NCBI RefSeq assembly: GCF_014651835.1 | Contig: NZ_BMXQ01000001.1 | Span: forward strand, 1 to 64,000 | DNA length: 64,000 nucleotides | Source of the DNA: Pigmentiphaga litoralis | Lineage (GTDB): Bacteria > Pseudomonadota > Gammaproteobacteria > Burkholderiales > Burkholderiaceae_B | Reading direction: 5' to 3' | Shown here: one piece after another, positions 18,590 through 26,410 of the stretch | Layout of the letters: each line of letters starts with the position of its first letter | Numbering within the stretch: position 1 is the first letter of the stretch | The notes under the pieces: model-generated | Told to the model about the DNA's origin: nothing | The model's input: only the letters and a program-made list of their open reading frames with translations | The model's database searches: none | Position numbers and translations under genes: made by a program

Positions 18590-19656
18590 TGGGGGAACGT
18601 CCGACCCGCCCGGGGCGGCGGGCGCTGTGCGCAGCGGGGTGGCGCGCAGGGTGTGCAGCGGCGCTAGGCGTGACGCCGGCGTGGGTGGCGGCGCAGGCGG
18701 TCGGGGCTGCGGCGGCTGCCGGGCCGGTTCTGGTGCCCAGCCCTGGGACGGTCCGTGCGCCCGGCGCAGGGCAGACGGGGCCTGTGATCGCGCGGCAGTC
18801 GGCCGATCTGCCGGCACGGGCGCGCCGCATCGTCAGCCTTGACGACCTCAGCACCGAAATCCTGATGTCGCTGGGCGTGGCGCCGCTGGCCGCCGCCAAT
18901 CTCGACAGCTACCGGCGTTACGTCGACCTGCATGCCGACCTGTTGAAAGACAGCCAGCCGCTCGGCAGTCCGCAACAGCCCGATCTGGAAGCCCTGGTGC
19001 GCCTGCAGCCGGACCTGATCGTTGGCGTGTCCTATCTGCACCTGCCCCTGTTCGACCGGCTGCAGCGGATCGCGCCCACGCTGCTGTTTCAGGTGTCGCT
19101 GGCGCCTGGCTCGCTCGATGGCGTCGACATCGGCGCGGCCATGCTTGCGACCTTGGGCAATATGACCGGCCGGCAAGACATCGCGCGGCGTATGCTCGCG
19201 TCATCGGCCAGGGCGGTGAGCCAAACCAGGGCTGCGATCGCGAGCAAAGGACTGGCGGGCACGCCCGTCGTGCCGTTCTATCCGTTGTCACGGGAGGGCA
19301 CCTTTATCGTCTCGAATGACCAGTCGATGATCGCCGCGTTGATGAACCGGCTGGACGTTGCCAACCCCTGGCGGCTGGCGTCGGGTCATGCTTTGCATCG
19401 ACGCATCGGGGTGCGCGAGATCGCAGGCCGGAACGATCTGACCGCGTTGTTCGTGGGCGGGCAGGAAGGCGCCCCGTTGTTCAAGACGCCGCTGTGGCAG
19501 GCACTGCCCGTGGCACGCGCGGGGCGCTACGCGTTCTTGCCGTCGCCTTACTGGACGTTTGGCGGACCGACGTCGGTCGAGCGGCTGGCCGGGCAGGTTG
19601 CCGACGCCGTCCGCGCCATGTCCGCAGCCAAACCATCCATGCAAGTGCCCGGATGA
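18589..19656 (+). CDS. fhuD: Periplasmic iron-hydroxamate binding protein FhuD
   Basis: 355 residues: a signal sequence (twin-Arg-like RPGRRALCAAGWRAG, hydrophobic to about residue 45), then a class III binding fold. RRIVSLDDLSTEILMSLGVAPLAA begins the first lobe, LVRLQPDLIVGVSYLHL follows, and WTFGGPTSVERLAGQVADAV ends the second lobe. These are FhuD hallmarks. It hands ferric hydroxamate to FhuB. The ATG overlaps the fhuB stop by one base, and the stop overlaps fhuF by four (ATGA), so expression is tightly coupled. The extra 60-70 N-terminal residues are Ala/Gly/Pro-rich. Confidence 0.9.
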   Translation: MGERPTRPGRRALCAAGWRAGCAAALGVTPAWVAAQAVGAAAAAGPVLVPSPGTVRAPGAGQTGPVIARQSADLPARARRIVSLDDLSTEILMSLGVAPLAAANLDSYRRYVDLHADLLKDSQPLGSPQQPDLEALVRLQPDLIVGVSYLHLPLFDRLQRIAPTLLFQVSLAPGSLDGVDIGAAMLATLGNMTGRQDIARRMLASSARAVSQTRAAIASKGLAGTPVVPFYPLSREGTFIVSNDQSMIAALMNRLDVANPWRLASGHALHRRIGVREIAGRNDLTALFVGGQEGAPLFKTPLWQALPVARAGRYAFLPSPYWTFGGPTSVERLAGQVADAVRAMSAAKPSMQVPG

Positions 19657-20543
19657 TAATCCCGGCGCTTGCACCGCTGTTTGTCGGCCCGCTGGCGGAC
19701 TGGCAAGACGCCCTGGTGCTGACGACGGGTGGCCGTCCGGTCATATCGTTGGCCCCGCTGCTGGATGACGATCCGGGCGAACTGGCACGGTGCATTGCGC
19801 ACTTCGGCCGCAACCATCCGGCGGGCGATCGGCGTGCGCTGGCGTCCGAATGGTCCAAGCGGTATTTCGTGCGCCTGCTGCCGCCCGTTCTGGCGGCGGC
19901 CTTGGTGCTTGATCATGGTCTTCCCTTGCGCGCCGCCGACATCGATCTGGTGTTGGACGAGGATGGCGCTCCTGTTGCCTTCAAGCTGCCCGGTGCCGGA
20001 GGTCCCGCCGAGGGGGCCCTGGACAGTTCATGCGGCGGCGGCTCGGGCAGCGCCTGTACCGTGCCGCCCCCCGGCGGCGCCCTGACACGATTGACACCGC
20101 TGATCGATGATCATCTGGCGCCGGTCATTGCGGCGCTGTCCGCCTATAGCCGCCTGTCGCCGCGCGTCTTTTGGAGCAACGCCGGCAACTATGTCGAAGC
20201 CGTGGTGCGCGTCCTGGCGGACCGGGGGAACGAGCCGGCCGACGCAGCGGACCATCGTGGCGCCGCCCGGGTGCTGGATGTGGTGGACCGGCCCTATCGA
20301 CCTGACGGCAAGGCGAACCCCTTCTTCAACACCGTGCGGTATCGCGATGTGTCGGACGGACTGCCGATGGATCGCCACGCCGGCGACGACCTTGTCATGT
20401 CGCCTGCCGTCGACCGCCGCTGGCGGCAGCGGCGTGTGTGTTGCGTGCGCTATCTGCTGCCCGCGCAGCCCCTGTGCGGCAACTGTCCGCTTCTGTCGGC
20501 ACCGCCGCCAAGTGCGCCGCAAGGCGTGCCGACCGCGCCCTGA
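19653..20543 (+). CDS. fhuF: Ferric-siderophore reductase FhuF
   Basis: 296 residues. The C-terminal [2Fe-2S] motif Cys-Cys-x10-Cys-x2-Cys is complete: Cys263, Cys264, Cys275 and Cys278. This unusual spacing defines FhuF, which reduces ferric hydroxamates in the cytoplasm to release Fe(II). The N-terminal half holds SEWSKRYFVRLLPPVL, typical of the family, and VFWSNAGNYVEAV. A Gly/Ser/Cys-rich insert (about 125-140) adds two further cysteines. The start is the ATG overlapping the fhuD stop. The gene ends tail to tail with fhuC, 43 bases away. Confidence 0.92.
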   Translation: MIIPALAPLFVGPLADWQDALVLTTGGRPVISLAPLLDDDPGELARCIAHFGRNHPAGDRRALASEWSKRYFVRLLPPVLAAALVLDHGLPLRAADIDLVLDEDGAPVAFKLPGAGGPAEGALDSSCGGGSGSACTVPPPGGALTRLTPLIDDHLAPVIAALSAYSRLSPRVFWSNAGNYVEAVVRVLADRGNEPADAADHRGAARVLDVVDRPYRPDGKANPFFNTVRYRDVSDGLPMDRHAGDDLVMSPAVDRRWRQRRVCCVRYLLPAQPLCGNCPLLSAPPPSAPQGVPTAP

Positions 20544-20586
20544 AGCCGGCCTGCAAGGTCCGCCCCGGGACATCGACTGGCCGCCA

Positions 20587-21354
20587 TCAGCGGATATACG
20601 TCAGCACCGTCCCGTCATGCGGATGCGGCAGCACCCCCATCGGAAGTCCATAGATCGATGCAAGCATATCGCTCTGCAGCAGGTCGGTGGGCGCGCCTTG
20701 CGACAGCAGGTGCCCCCCACGCAATGCGACCAGGTGATCGCAGTAGCGTGCCGCCATATTGACGTCGTGGAGCACCACCAGCACGCCCAGGCCCAGCTCG
20801 CGGCTGAGTTCCCGCACCCTCGCAAGCACGTCCACCTGATGCGCGATGTCGAGCGCCGACGTGGGCTCGTCCAGCAACAGATAGCGGCAATCCTGCGCAA
20901 GCAGCATCGCGAGCCAGACGCGCTGGCGCTCGCCGCCCGACAGGCTGTCGACCCAGCGGTCGGCAAAACCGGCCACGTCGGCATGCCGCATGGCCTGCTC
21001 GATCAGCGCGATGTCGTGGCTGCCGATGCGTCCCAGTGCGCCATGCCACGGGTAGCGTCCGTAGCCGACCAGGTTGCGCACCGTCAGGCCTTCGACCGCC
21101 GGCAGTTGTTGAGGCAGATAGGCAACGCGGCGCGCGTAGTCGCGATCCGGCCAGTCCGCCAGCGCGACGCCTTCCAGTGTCGCCGTGCCGCTGGTCGCGA
21201 CCTGTTGTCGCGCCAGCAGCTTGATCAAGGTCGACTTGCCCGACCCGTTATGGCCGATCAGGCCGGTCACCTGCCCGGGGGCCAGGGTGAGCGTGAGCGG
21301 CTGCAGCAGGCAGCGGCCGGCAACGGTAAAACTCAGGTCGGTCAGGGTGAACAT
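20587..21354 (-). CDS. fhuC: Iron-siderophore import ATPase FhuC
   Basis: 255 residues with every ATPase motif: Walker A GHNGSGKST (34-42), signature LSGGERQRV, Walker B YLLLDEPTSALD and the H-loop VLHDVN. The YLPQQLP and LVGYGRYPWHG segments are typical of FhuC/FecE importers. It powers FhuB. It is unusually placed: opposite strand, convergent with fhuF and divergent from pssA, with no obvious Fur box in the gap to pssA. The ATG at 21354 begins the normal MFTLTDLSF start; the frame runs on upstream without homology. Confidence 0.92.
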   Translation of the reverse strand: MFTLTDLSFTVAGRCLLQPLTLTLAPGQVTGLIGHNGSGKSTLIKLLARQQVATSGTATLEGVALADWPDRDYARRVAYLPQQLPAVEGLTVRNLVGYGRYPWHGALGRIGSHDIALIEQAMRHADVAGFADRWVDSLSGGERQRVWLAMLLAQDCRYLLLDEPTSALDIAHQVDVLARVRELSRELGLGVLVVLHDVNMAARYCDHLVALRGGHLLSQGAPTDLLQSDMLASIYGLPMGVLPHPHDGTVLTYIR

Positions 21355-21493
21355 GAAGGGATTCCGTGGAAGGAGAGCGGGCCGGGCGGCAGGTGTCAGC
21401 ATGCTCCGCCCGACTCTACTGTACCGAGGTTGACGCCGTGCCGGGCACGCCGCCTCGATTGGCGGCCCCGGCGCCATCGGTTAACCTTCGTCC

Positions 21494-22255
21494 ATGAACA
21501 CACAAGAACCTCGTCACCGCGGCATTTACCTGCTGCCCAATGCATTCACCACGGCGGCCCTGTTCGCCGGTTTCTACGCCATCGTGCAGGCCATGAACGA
21601 CCAGTTCGAGATGGCGGCGATCGCGATTTTCGTGGCCATGGTGCTGGATGGCATGGATGGCCGCGTGGCCCGGTTGACCAACACGCAGTCGGCATTCGGC
21701 GAACAGTACGATTCCTTGTCGGACATGTGCTCGTTCGGCGTCGCGCCTGCTCTTGTCATGTACGAGTGGATCCTGAGTCCGCTCGGGCGGTGGGGCTGGC
21801 TGGCGGCCTTTGTGTATGTCGCGGGCGCGGCGTTGCGGCTGGCTCGGTTCAACACCAATATCGGCGTGGTCGACAAGCGCTTCTTCCAAGGCCTGCCCAG
21901 TCCGGCGTCGGCCGCGCTGGTGGCCGGGTTCGTCTGGCTGGCAATCGACAACAAGCTGCCGATCCGCGAACTGTGGATGCCGTGGGTGGCGTTCGGCCTG
22001 ACCATCTATGCGGGGGTCAGCATGGTGTCCAATGCGCTGTTCTTCAGCGGAAAGTCGTTTGCGCTGGGTCGCAGCGTGCCGTTCTGGATGATCCTGGTGG
22101 TGGTCGCGGCGTTCGTGTTCATTTCCAGCGATCCGCCCATCGTGCTGTTCGGCTTGTTCGTGATCTATGGCCTGTCGGGCTACGTGATGTGGGCATGGCG
22201 TTGGCAGAAGGCGCGCAAGCTGCAGCAGCGGCGCCGGCGCAACGGCATGGATTGA
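21494..22255 (+). CDS. pssA: CDP-diacylglycerol-serine O-phosphatidyltransferase
   Basis: 253 residues, the type II membrane-embedded enzyme that makes phosphatidylserine, the precursor of phosphatidylethanolamine. The CDP-alcohol transferase motif is complete: Asp55-Gly56-x2-Ala59-Arg60-x8-Gly69-x3-Asp73-x3-Asp77. About eight hydrophobic segments follow, with a basic tail (RRRRNG). pssA near ilvC is, to my knowledge, common in Burkholderiales; here the fhu locus lies between. A strong terminator follows its stop. Confidence 0.95.
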   Translation: MNTQEPRHRGIYLLPNAFTTAALFAGFYAIVQAMNDQFEMAAIAIFVAMVLDGMDGRVARLTNTQSAFGEQYDSLSDMCSFGVAPALVMYEWILSPLGRWGWLAAFVYVAGAALRLARFNTNIGVVDKRFFQGLPSPASAALVAGFVWLAIDNKLPIRELWMPWVAFGLTIYAGVSMVSNALFFSGKSFALGRSVPFWMILVVVAAFVFISSDPPIVLFGLFVIYGLSGYVMWAWRWQKARKLQQRRRRNGMD

Positions 22256-22260
22256 AGGAA

Positions 22261-22286
22261 AACGAGGCTGCGGCCTCGTTTTTTTT
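22261..22286 (+). terminator. Terminator of pssA
   Basis: AACGAGGC-TGCG-GCCTCGTT followed by six further Ts, five bases after the pssA stop codon. Confidence 0.9.
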
Positions 22287-22340
22287 GGTCAGCGGCGTGT
22301 TGGCGACGCTGCTGGTTGGGTCAGCGGCGTATCGGCGGCG

Positions 22341-23246
22341 TCATGCGTCCAGCGGCGCGGCGATCGATGCCAGGAAGGTTTCGCGTGCCTTGGTCGGGCT
22401 GTCCTTGCGCACGATGGCAAAGACGTTGGCTTGGGGAGTGGGGTCCGTCAGCGTGCAGGTGACCACGCCGGGCTTGAGGCGCTGGCAGGTCGACGCCGGC
22501 ACCAATGCCACACCCAGGCCGGCTTCGACCAGGTTCAGTTGCGCCGGCACTTCGGACACGGCTTGCGACGCCTGCGGCGTAAAGCCGGCCTTGGCGCAGC
22601 AGTCGAAGATGTGCTGCGCGAACGCCGAGGTATCGCGGCGCAGGACCACGAAGTGTTCGTCGGCCAGTTCCGCCAGGCGCAGTTGCCGTTTGGCGGCGAG
22701 CGGGTGGCCGGCGGGCAGCACGGCCAGGACCGGATCGGGCCAGAGCGGCACGCAGTCCAGCAGCGGGTCGGCAATGCAGGCGCGCGTAAAGCTGACGTCG
22801 ATACGGTGTTCGCGCAAGGCATCGATCTGGTCGCTGGGTTTCATCTCGTTCAGGATGACAGACACTTCCGGATGGGTGATGGCGTACCGGGCGATCAGGT
22901 CGGGGAGGGGACCCAGAAAGTGAGAGCCCGACAGGCCGACTTCGACCCGGCCGGCCAGGCCCTGGTCCACGGCCCGCACGCGCACGCCAGCGTCCTTGAG
23001 CCGGGCCAGGATGGCGCGCACGTCGTGCAGGAAGCAGACGCCGGCTTCCGTCAGTTCCACCCGGCGGCTGGTGCGGCGAAACAGCGCGGCGCCCAGCTCG
23101 GTTTCCAGCTGCGCGATCTGCATGCTGAGCGGCGGTTGGGAGATATGGAGACGGGCGGCGGCGCGCGTGAAGTTCAGCTCTTCGGCCAGGACGGAGAAGT
23201 AGCGGAGTTGGCGAAGTTCCACGGCGGGGCTCCAGGTATGATCCAT
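22341..23246 (-). CDS. LysR-family regulator of the maleate module
   Basis: 301 residues. The N-terminal winged helix (LRQLRYFSVLAEELNFTRAAARLHISQPPLSMQIAQLE) is textbook LysR, followed by a linker helix and an effector domain from about residue 95 (GRVEVGLSGSHFLGPLPDLI). It diverges from a Bug receptor gene with 96 bases between the starts, and a maleate isomerase follows the receptor. The natural inference is that it senses maleate or a related dicarboxylate and controls both. The ATG at 23246 begins MDHTWSPAVELRQL; a start at a later codon cannot be excluded. Confidence 0.88.
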   Translation of the reverse strand: MDHTWSPAVELRQLRYFSVLAEELNFTRAAARLHISQPPLSMQIAQLETELGAALFRRTSRRVELTEAGVCFLHDVRAILARLKDAGVRVRAVDQGLAGRVEVGLSGSHFLGPLPDLIARYAITHPEVSVILNEMKPSDQIDALREHRIDVSFTRACIADPLLDCVPLWPDPVLAVLPAGHPLAAKRQLRLAELADEHFVVLRRDTSAFAQHIFDCCAKAGFTPQASQAVSEVPAQLNLVEAGLGVALVPASTCQRLKPGVVTCTLTDPTPQANVFAIVRKDSPTKARETFLASIAAPLDA

Positions 23247-23342
23247 ACGCGCGCCATATCGATCTAGACGAAAACGATATTGGCGTATATCGAATATACC
23301 GTGAAGAATACGCTTCACATAACGACAAACTTTGAGACTCTC

Positions 23343-24329
23343 ATGACCCGACTGAAAGCGGCTGCGGCCGTGGCCTTGCTCGCGACACCCCCTTTGCTTG
23401 CCAGTCCCCCCATCGCCCTGGCGGCGGATGAATTTCCGAGCCGGCCGATCACCCTGATCGTGCCCAACCCGCCGGGCGGGCTGGTCGATACGTCGGCGCG
23501 GGTGCTGAGCGAACCGCTGAGCCGGGTGATCGGCAAGACGGCCGTGGTCGAGAACAAGGACGGCGGCAGCGGCAACATTGCGTACCAGTACGTGGCCCGC
23601 GCCAAGCCCGATGGCTACACGCTGCTGATTTCGTATTCGGCGTACCACGTCGGCAACCCGGCCATCACCGCCAAGCTGCCGTGGGATCCGCTCAAGGACT
23701 TCGAGCCGGTTGCCTTGTTGACGGTCGCAACCAATGTGGTGACGGTGCCTACCAGCGTGCCGGCCAACAACCTGAAGGAACTGGCTGCGTATTTCAAGCA
23801 GGCGCCGGGCAAGTACAACTACGCGTCGCAGGGCATCGGGTCGATGTCGCACATCGGCACCGAGATCTTCAAGCAGCAGAGCGGCACGCAGATCACGCAC
23901 GTGCCGTATCGCGGCTCGGGTCCGGCGATCCAGGACGTGCTGGCAGGCAACGTGCAGCTCTTCATCACCACGCCGCCCTCGGTCATGGGCCATGTGCAGA
24001 CGGGCAAGTTGAAGGCGTTGGCCGTGACCAGCCAGAAGCGCCATCCGATGCTGCCGAATGTGCCGACCAGCGCCGAAGCCGGCCTGCCGGCCTTTCAGCT
24101 GGAATCGTGGGTGGCGTTGTTTGCCCCGGCGGGCACGCCCAAGCCGGTGATCGCAACGCTGGCCGCCAATGTGCAGAAAGCGCTGGCGACGCCGGAAAGC
24201 GTCAAGCGTGCCGAAGGCGCAGGTATCGAAGTGAAGTTTGAAGGTCCGGAAGCGCTGGCGCAGCGCGTGCGCACCGACCTGGCCTACTGGGCCAAGACGG
24301 TGAAGGCGGCGGGCATTACGCCGGAGTAA
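23343..24329 (+). CDS. Bug (TctC) solute-binding receptor of the maleate module
   Basis: 328 residues: a signal peptide (1-28, ending ALAADEF), then the Bug fold. The conserved FPSRPITLIVPNPPGGLVDT start, a DGYTLL strand, the YASQGIGSMSH loop that binds carboxylate, and GKLKALAVTSQKRHPMLPNVPT all match. Bug proteins are periplasmic receptors for small carboxylic acids, usually working with tripartite tricarboxylate transporters; no transporter gene is nearby. Its position between a LysR gene and a maleate isomerase suggests maleate or a related dicarboxylate as ligand. The start is the ATG of MTRLKAAAAV. Confidence 0.88.
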   Translation: MTRLKAAAAVALLATPPLLASPPIALAADEFPSRPITLIVPNPPGGLVDTSARVLSEPLSRVIGKTAVVENKDGGSGNIAYQYVARAKPDGYTLLISYSAYHVGNPAITAKLPWDPLKDFEPVALLTVATNVVTVPTSVPANNLKELAAYFKQAPGKYNYASQGIGSMSHIGTEIFKQQSGTQITHVPYRGSGPAIQDVLAGNVQLFITTPPSVMGHVQTGKLKALAVTSQKRHPMLPNVPTSAEAGLPAFQLESWVALFAPAGTPKPVIATLAANVQKALATPESVKRAEGAGIEVKFEGPEALAQRVRTDLAYWAKTVKAAGITPE

Positions 24330-24539
24330 GGCAGCCAGAGCAAGGTTGCCGGAGTAAGGCGGCCCGGTCAAGCAGCCGGGTCAGGCAGTGCGACGGGCGT
24401 CAGGCCCGCTGCGCAAGGCCTGACCGCAACGCAGGTTTTCCCGCCTGGGCGGGTGTCAACTATCAGTACACTGAAGATTAATGATTTGCGCGGATCTGCC
24501 GGGTGTTGCCCGCGACCCGTGTCCTACCTGGAGAAGTTC

Positions 24540-25304
24540 ATGGAAAGCAACGAATCGCGCGTCTACCGTATCGGTCAGATCGTCCCCAGCTCGAACACCA
24601 CGATGGAAACGGAAATTCCGGCGATGCTGCTGCGCCGCCAGACCATCCTGCCCGAGCGCTTTACCTTCCATTCGAGCCGCATGCGCATGAAGAAGGTGAC
24701 CAAGGAAGAACTGGTGCTGATGGACAAGGAATCGGACCGCTGCGCACTGGAGCTGTCGGACGCCCGTGTCGACGTGCTCGGCTATGCCTGCCTGGTCGCT
24801 ATCATGAGCATGGGCCGCGGCTATCACCGTGAATCGCAGGAACGCCTGCACCAGGTCACGGTGGGCAACAACGCCGCCGCGCCCGTGGTGTCGAGCGCCG
24901 GTGCGCTGATCGAAGGCCTGCAAGCGATGGGCGCCAAGAAGGTGTCGGTGCTGACCCCGTACATGAAGCCGCTGACCGGCATGGTCGTCGACTACATCGA
25001 GCATGAAGGCTTTGAAGTGCAGGACAGCGTGTCGCTGGAAATCTCGGACAACCTGGAAGTGGGCCGTCAGCCTTCGCTGGCTCCGGCCGAGCACGTCAAG
25101 CGCCTGGACACCAGCGGCGTCGACGTGGTCGTGCTGTCCGCCTGCGTGCAGATGCCGTCGCTCGACTCGATCCAGATGGTCGAAGACCGCCTGGGCAAGC
25201 CGGTGATCTCGGCCGCGGTGGCGACCGTGTATCGCATGCTCAAGGTGCTGAACCTGGAAACGCGCGTGCCGAACTGCGGCTCGCTGCTGTCCGGCAAGTA
25301 CTGA
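24540..25304 (+). CDS. maiA: Maleate cis-trans isomerase
   Basis: 254 residues, aligning by eye with NicE/MaiA of nicotinate degraders throughout: IGQIVPSSNTTMETEIPAM, RFTFHSSRMRMKKV and two catalytic cysteines, one in GYACLVAIMSMG and one in VVVLSACVQMPS. The enzyme turns maleate to fumarate through a cysteine-bound intermediate, feeding the citric-acid cycle. GGAG sits eight bases before the ATG. It lies 210 bases downstream of the Bug gene on the same strand, so probably in one operon. No nicotinate or hydroxypyridine genes are present, so the maleate may come from outside. Confidence 0.93.
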   Translation: MESNESRVYRIGQIVPSSNTTMETEIPAMLLRRQTILPERFTFHSSRMRMKKVTKEELVLMDKESDRCALELSDARVDVLGYACLVAIMSMGRGYHRESQERLHQVTVGNNAAAPVVSSAGALIEGLQAMGAKKVSVLTPYMKPLTGMVVDYIEHEGFEVQDSVSLEISDNLEVGRQPSLAPAEHVKRLDTSGVDVVVLSACVQMPSLDSIQMVEDRLGKPVISAAVATVYRMLKVLNLETRVPNCGSLLSGKY

Positions 25305-25326
25305 TCCTTCGGATCGTTGAACGATG

Positions 25327-25384
25327 AACGGCCCGCATAGTGCGGGCCGTTTGTCATTGCAGGCCGCATAGTGCGGGCCGTTTG
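25327..25384 (+). terminator. Tandemly duplicated hairpin terminator after maiA
   Basis: The first copy is AACGGCCCGCATAGTGCGGGCCGTTT at 25327-25352. The second, GGCCGCATAGTGCGGGCCGTTT at 25362-25383, repeats it with the same downstream TGTCATTGC. The spacing is 31 bases. Each T-run is only three long, so either copy alone is weak. The duplicated unit covers 25332-25391. Confidence 0.65.
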
Positions 25385-25406
25385 TCATTGCGCCGGGGGC
25401 AAGGTC

Positions 25407-26387
25407 TCAGCGCGTCCGAGCCGTGAACACATGCCGCATCACGCGGGTGACCGCGGCAATCGGCACCGTGCCGTGGGTTTCGTCGGCCAGCGTTTCGTAC
25501 GACGTCGTCAGCCCCAGGCCGGACAGGGCCTGCAGGCGCCCGTGCAAGGCCTGCGCGTCCCGCAGCATCATCGGTGGTTCGCGCCCGCCGGCGAACAGCA
25601 TCAGCGTTGTCTGCGTCAGGTTCACCTGACCGGCCTGCGCGCGCTGCGTAAAGGCGCGTTCTTCGGGCAACAGGTAGCGGTCCTGCCACCAGATCGACGG
25701 GCTGGCCGCGATGTAGTGGGTGAACAGCCAGGGCCGCGTGTACAGAGCGTGCAGCGTGAACATCCCGCCGAACGAATGCCCGAACAGGCTCTGCTGCGTC
25801 CGGTCCACCTTGTAGCGGCGGGCCAGCTCGGGCTGCAGCTGGTGCTCGATGAAGTCCAGCATCTCGTCGTGGCCGCCCAGTGCCGGCGCACCCGGCGGAC
25901 GTTCACGGCCTGCAGGCGCCGGGGGCGAGTAATCGTACGATCGGCCCTTGAAATCATAGGGCTGGTCGGTCGGGTAGCCGATCGCGACCACCATGGCCTT
26001 GTCGAACTCGAAGCGCTGCAGGCGCAAGGTGTCGCTGAAAGCGCCGAACACCGAATTGCCATCGAGCACGTACAGCACCTGGTAGCCATTGGCCGGCGCC
26101 GGGTCCTTGGCTTCGGTGATCATGATGCGGTACTCGCGCCCCTTGGCGCTCTGCATGGCAAGGTGGCGCGTGCCGGGCAGCGCCACGGGCGGGGCGGCGT
26201 CTGCCGCGGCGGCAGCGGGATCCGCGGGCAGGGGCGCAGAGCCCGGCGACTGCGCCGGCGCGGCGGCAAAGGCGACCGCATGGACGGCGAGCGCGGTCGT
26301 TGCGGTCGCCCATCGCGCCAGGGCCATCAGGCGCCGCGCAAGGCCATGTGGTGTTGGCGACAGGGTCTGGGAAGGCAGGGTCAACAT
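25407..26387 (-). CDS. Secreted siderophore-esterase-like alpha/beta hydrolase
   Basis: 326 residues. An N-terminal signal region (hydrophobic about 20-42, ending AVAFAAAP) and an Ala/Pro-rich linker precede an esterase-D-type hydrolase. Visible are YQVLYVLDGNSVFGAF, the nucleophile elbow GHSFGG (Ser205), AASPSIWWQDRYLL and a late histidine in DETHGTVP. These are features of Fes/IroE-type ferric-siderophore esterases, and export would fit the periplasmic IroE type. It follows the transducing TonB receptor by 23 bases on the same strand, so it is probably co-expressed to hydrolyse the imported ligand. AGGA precedes the ATG closely. Confidence 0.8.
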   Translation of the reverse strand: MLTLPSQTLSPTPHGLARRLMALARWATATTALAVHAVAFAAAPAQSPGSAPLPADPAAAAADAAPPVALPGTRHLAMQSAKGREYRIMITEAKDPAPANGYQVLYVLDGNSVFGAFSDTLRLQRFEFDKAMVVAIGYPTDQPYDFKGRSYDYSPPAPAGRERPPGAPALGGHDEMLDFIEHQLQPELARRYKVDRTQQSLFGHSFGGMFTLHALYTRPWLFTHYIAASPSIWWQDRYLLPEERAFTQRAQAGQVNLTQTTLMLFAGGREPPMMLRDAQALHGRLQALSGLGLTTSYETLADETHGTVPIAAVTRVMRHVFTARTR

Positions 26388-26410
26388 CTTTCCTTTCTTG
26401 GGTGGCTGGT

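Noticed and set aside
23247-24371. Extension of the LysR frame into a 676-residue protein
   Set aside because: It would run antisense through the Bug receptor gene, and LysR proteins are about 300 residues.
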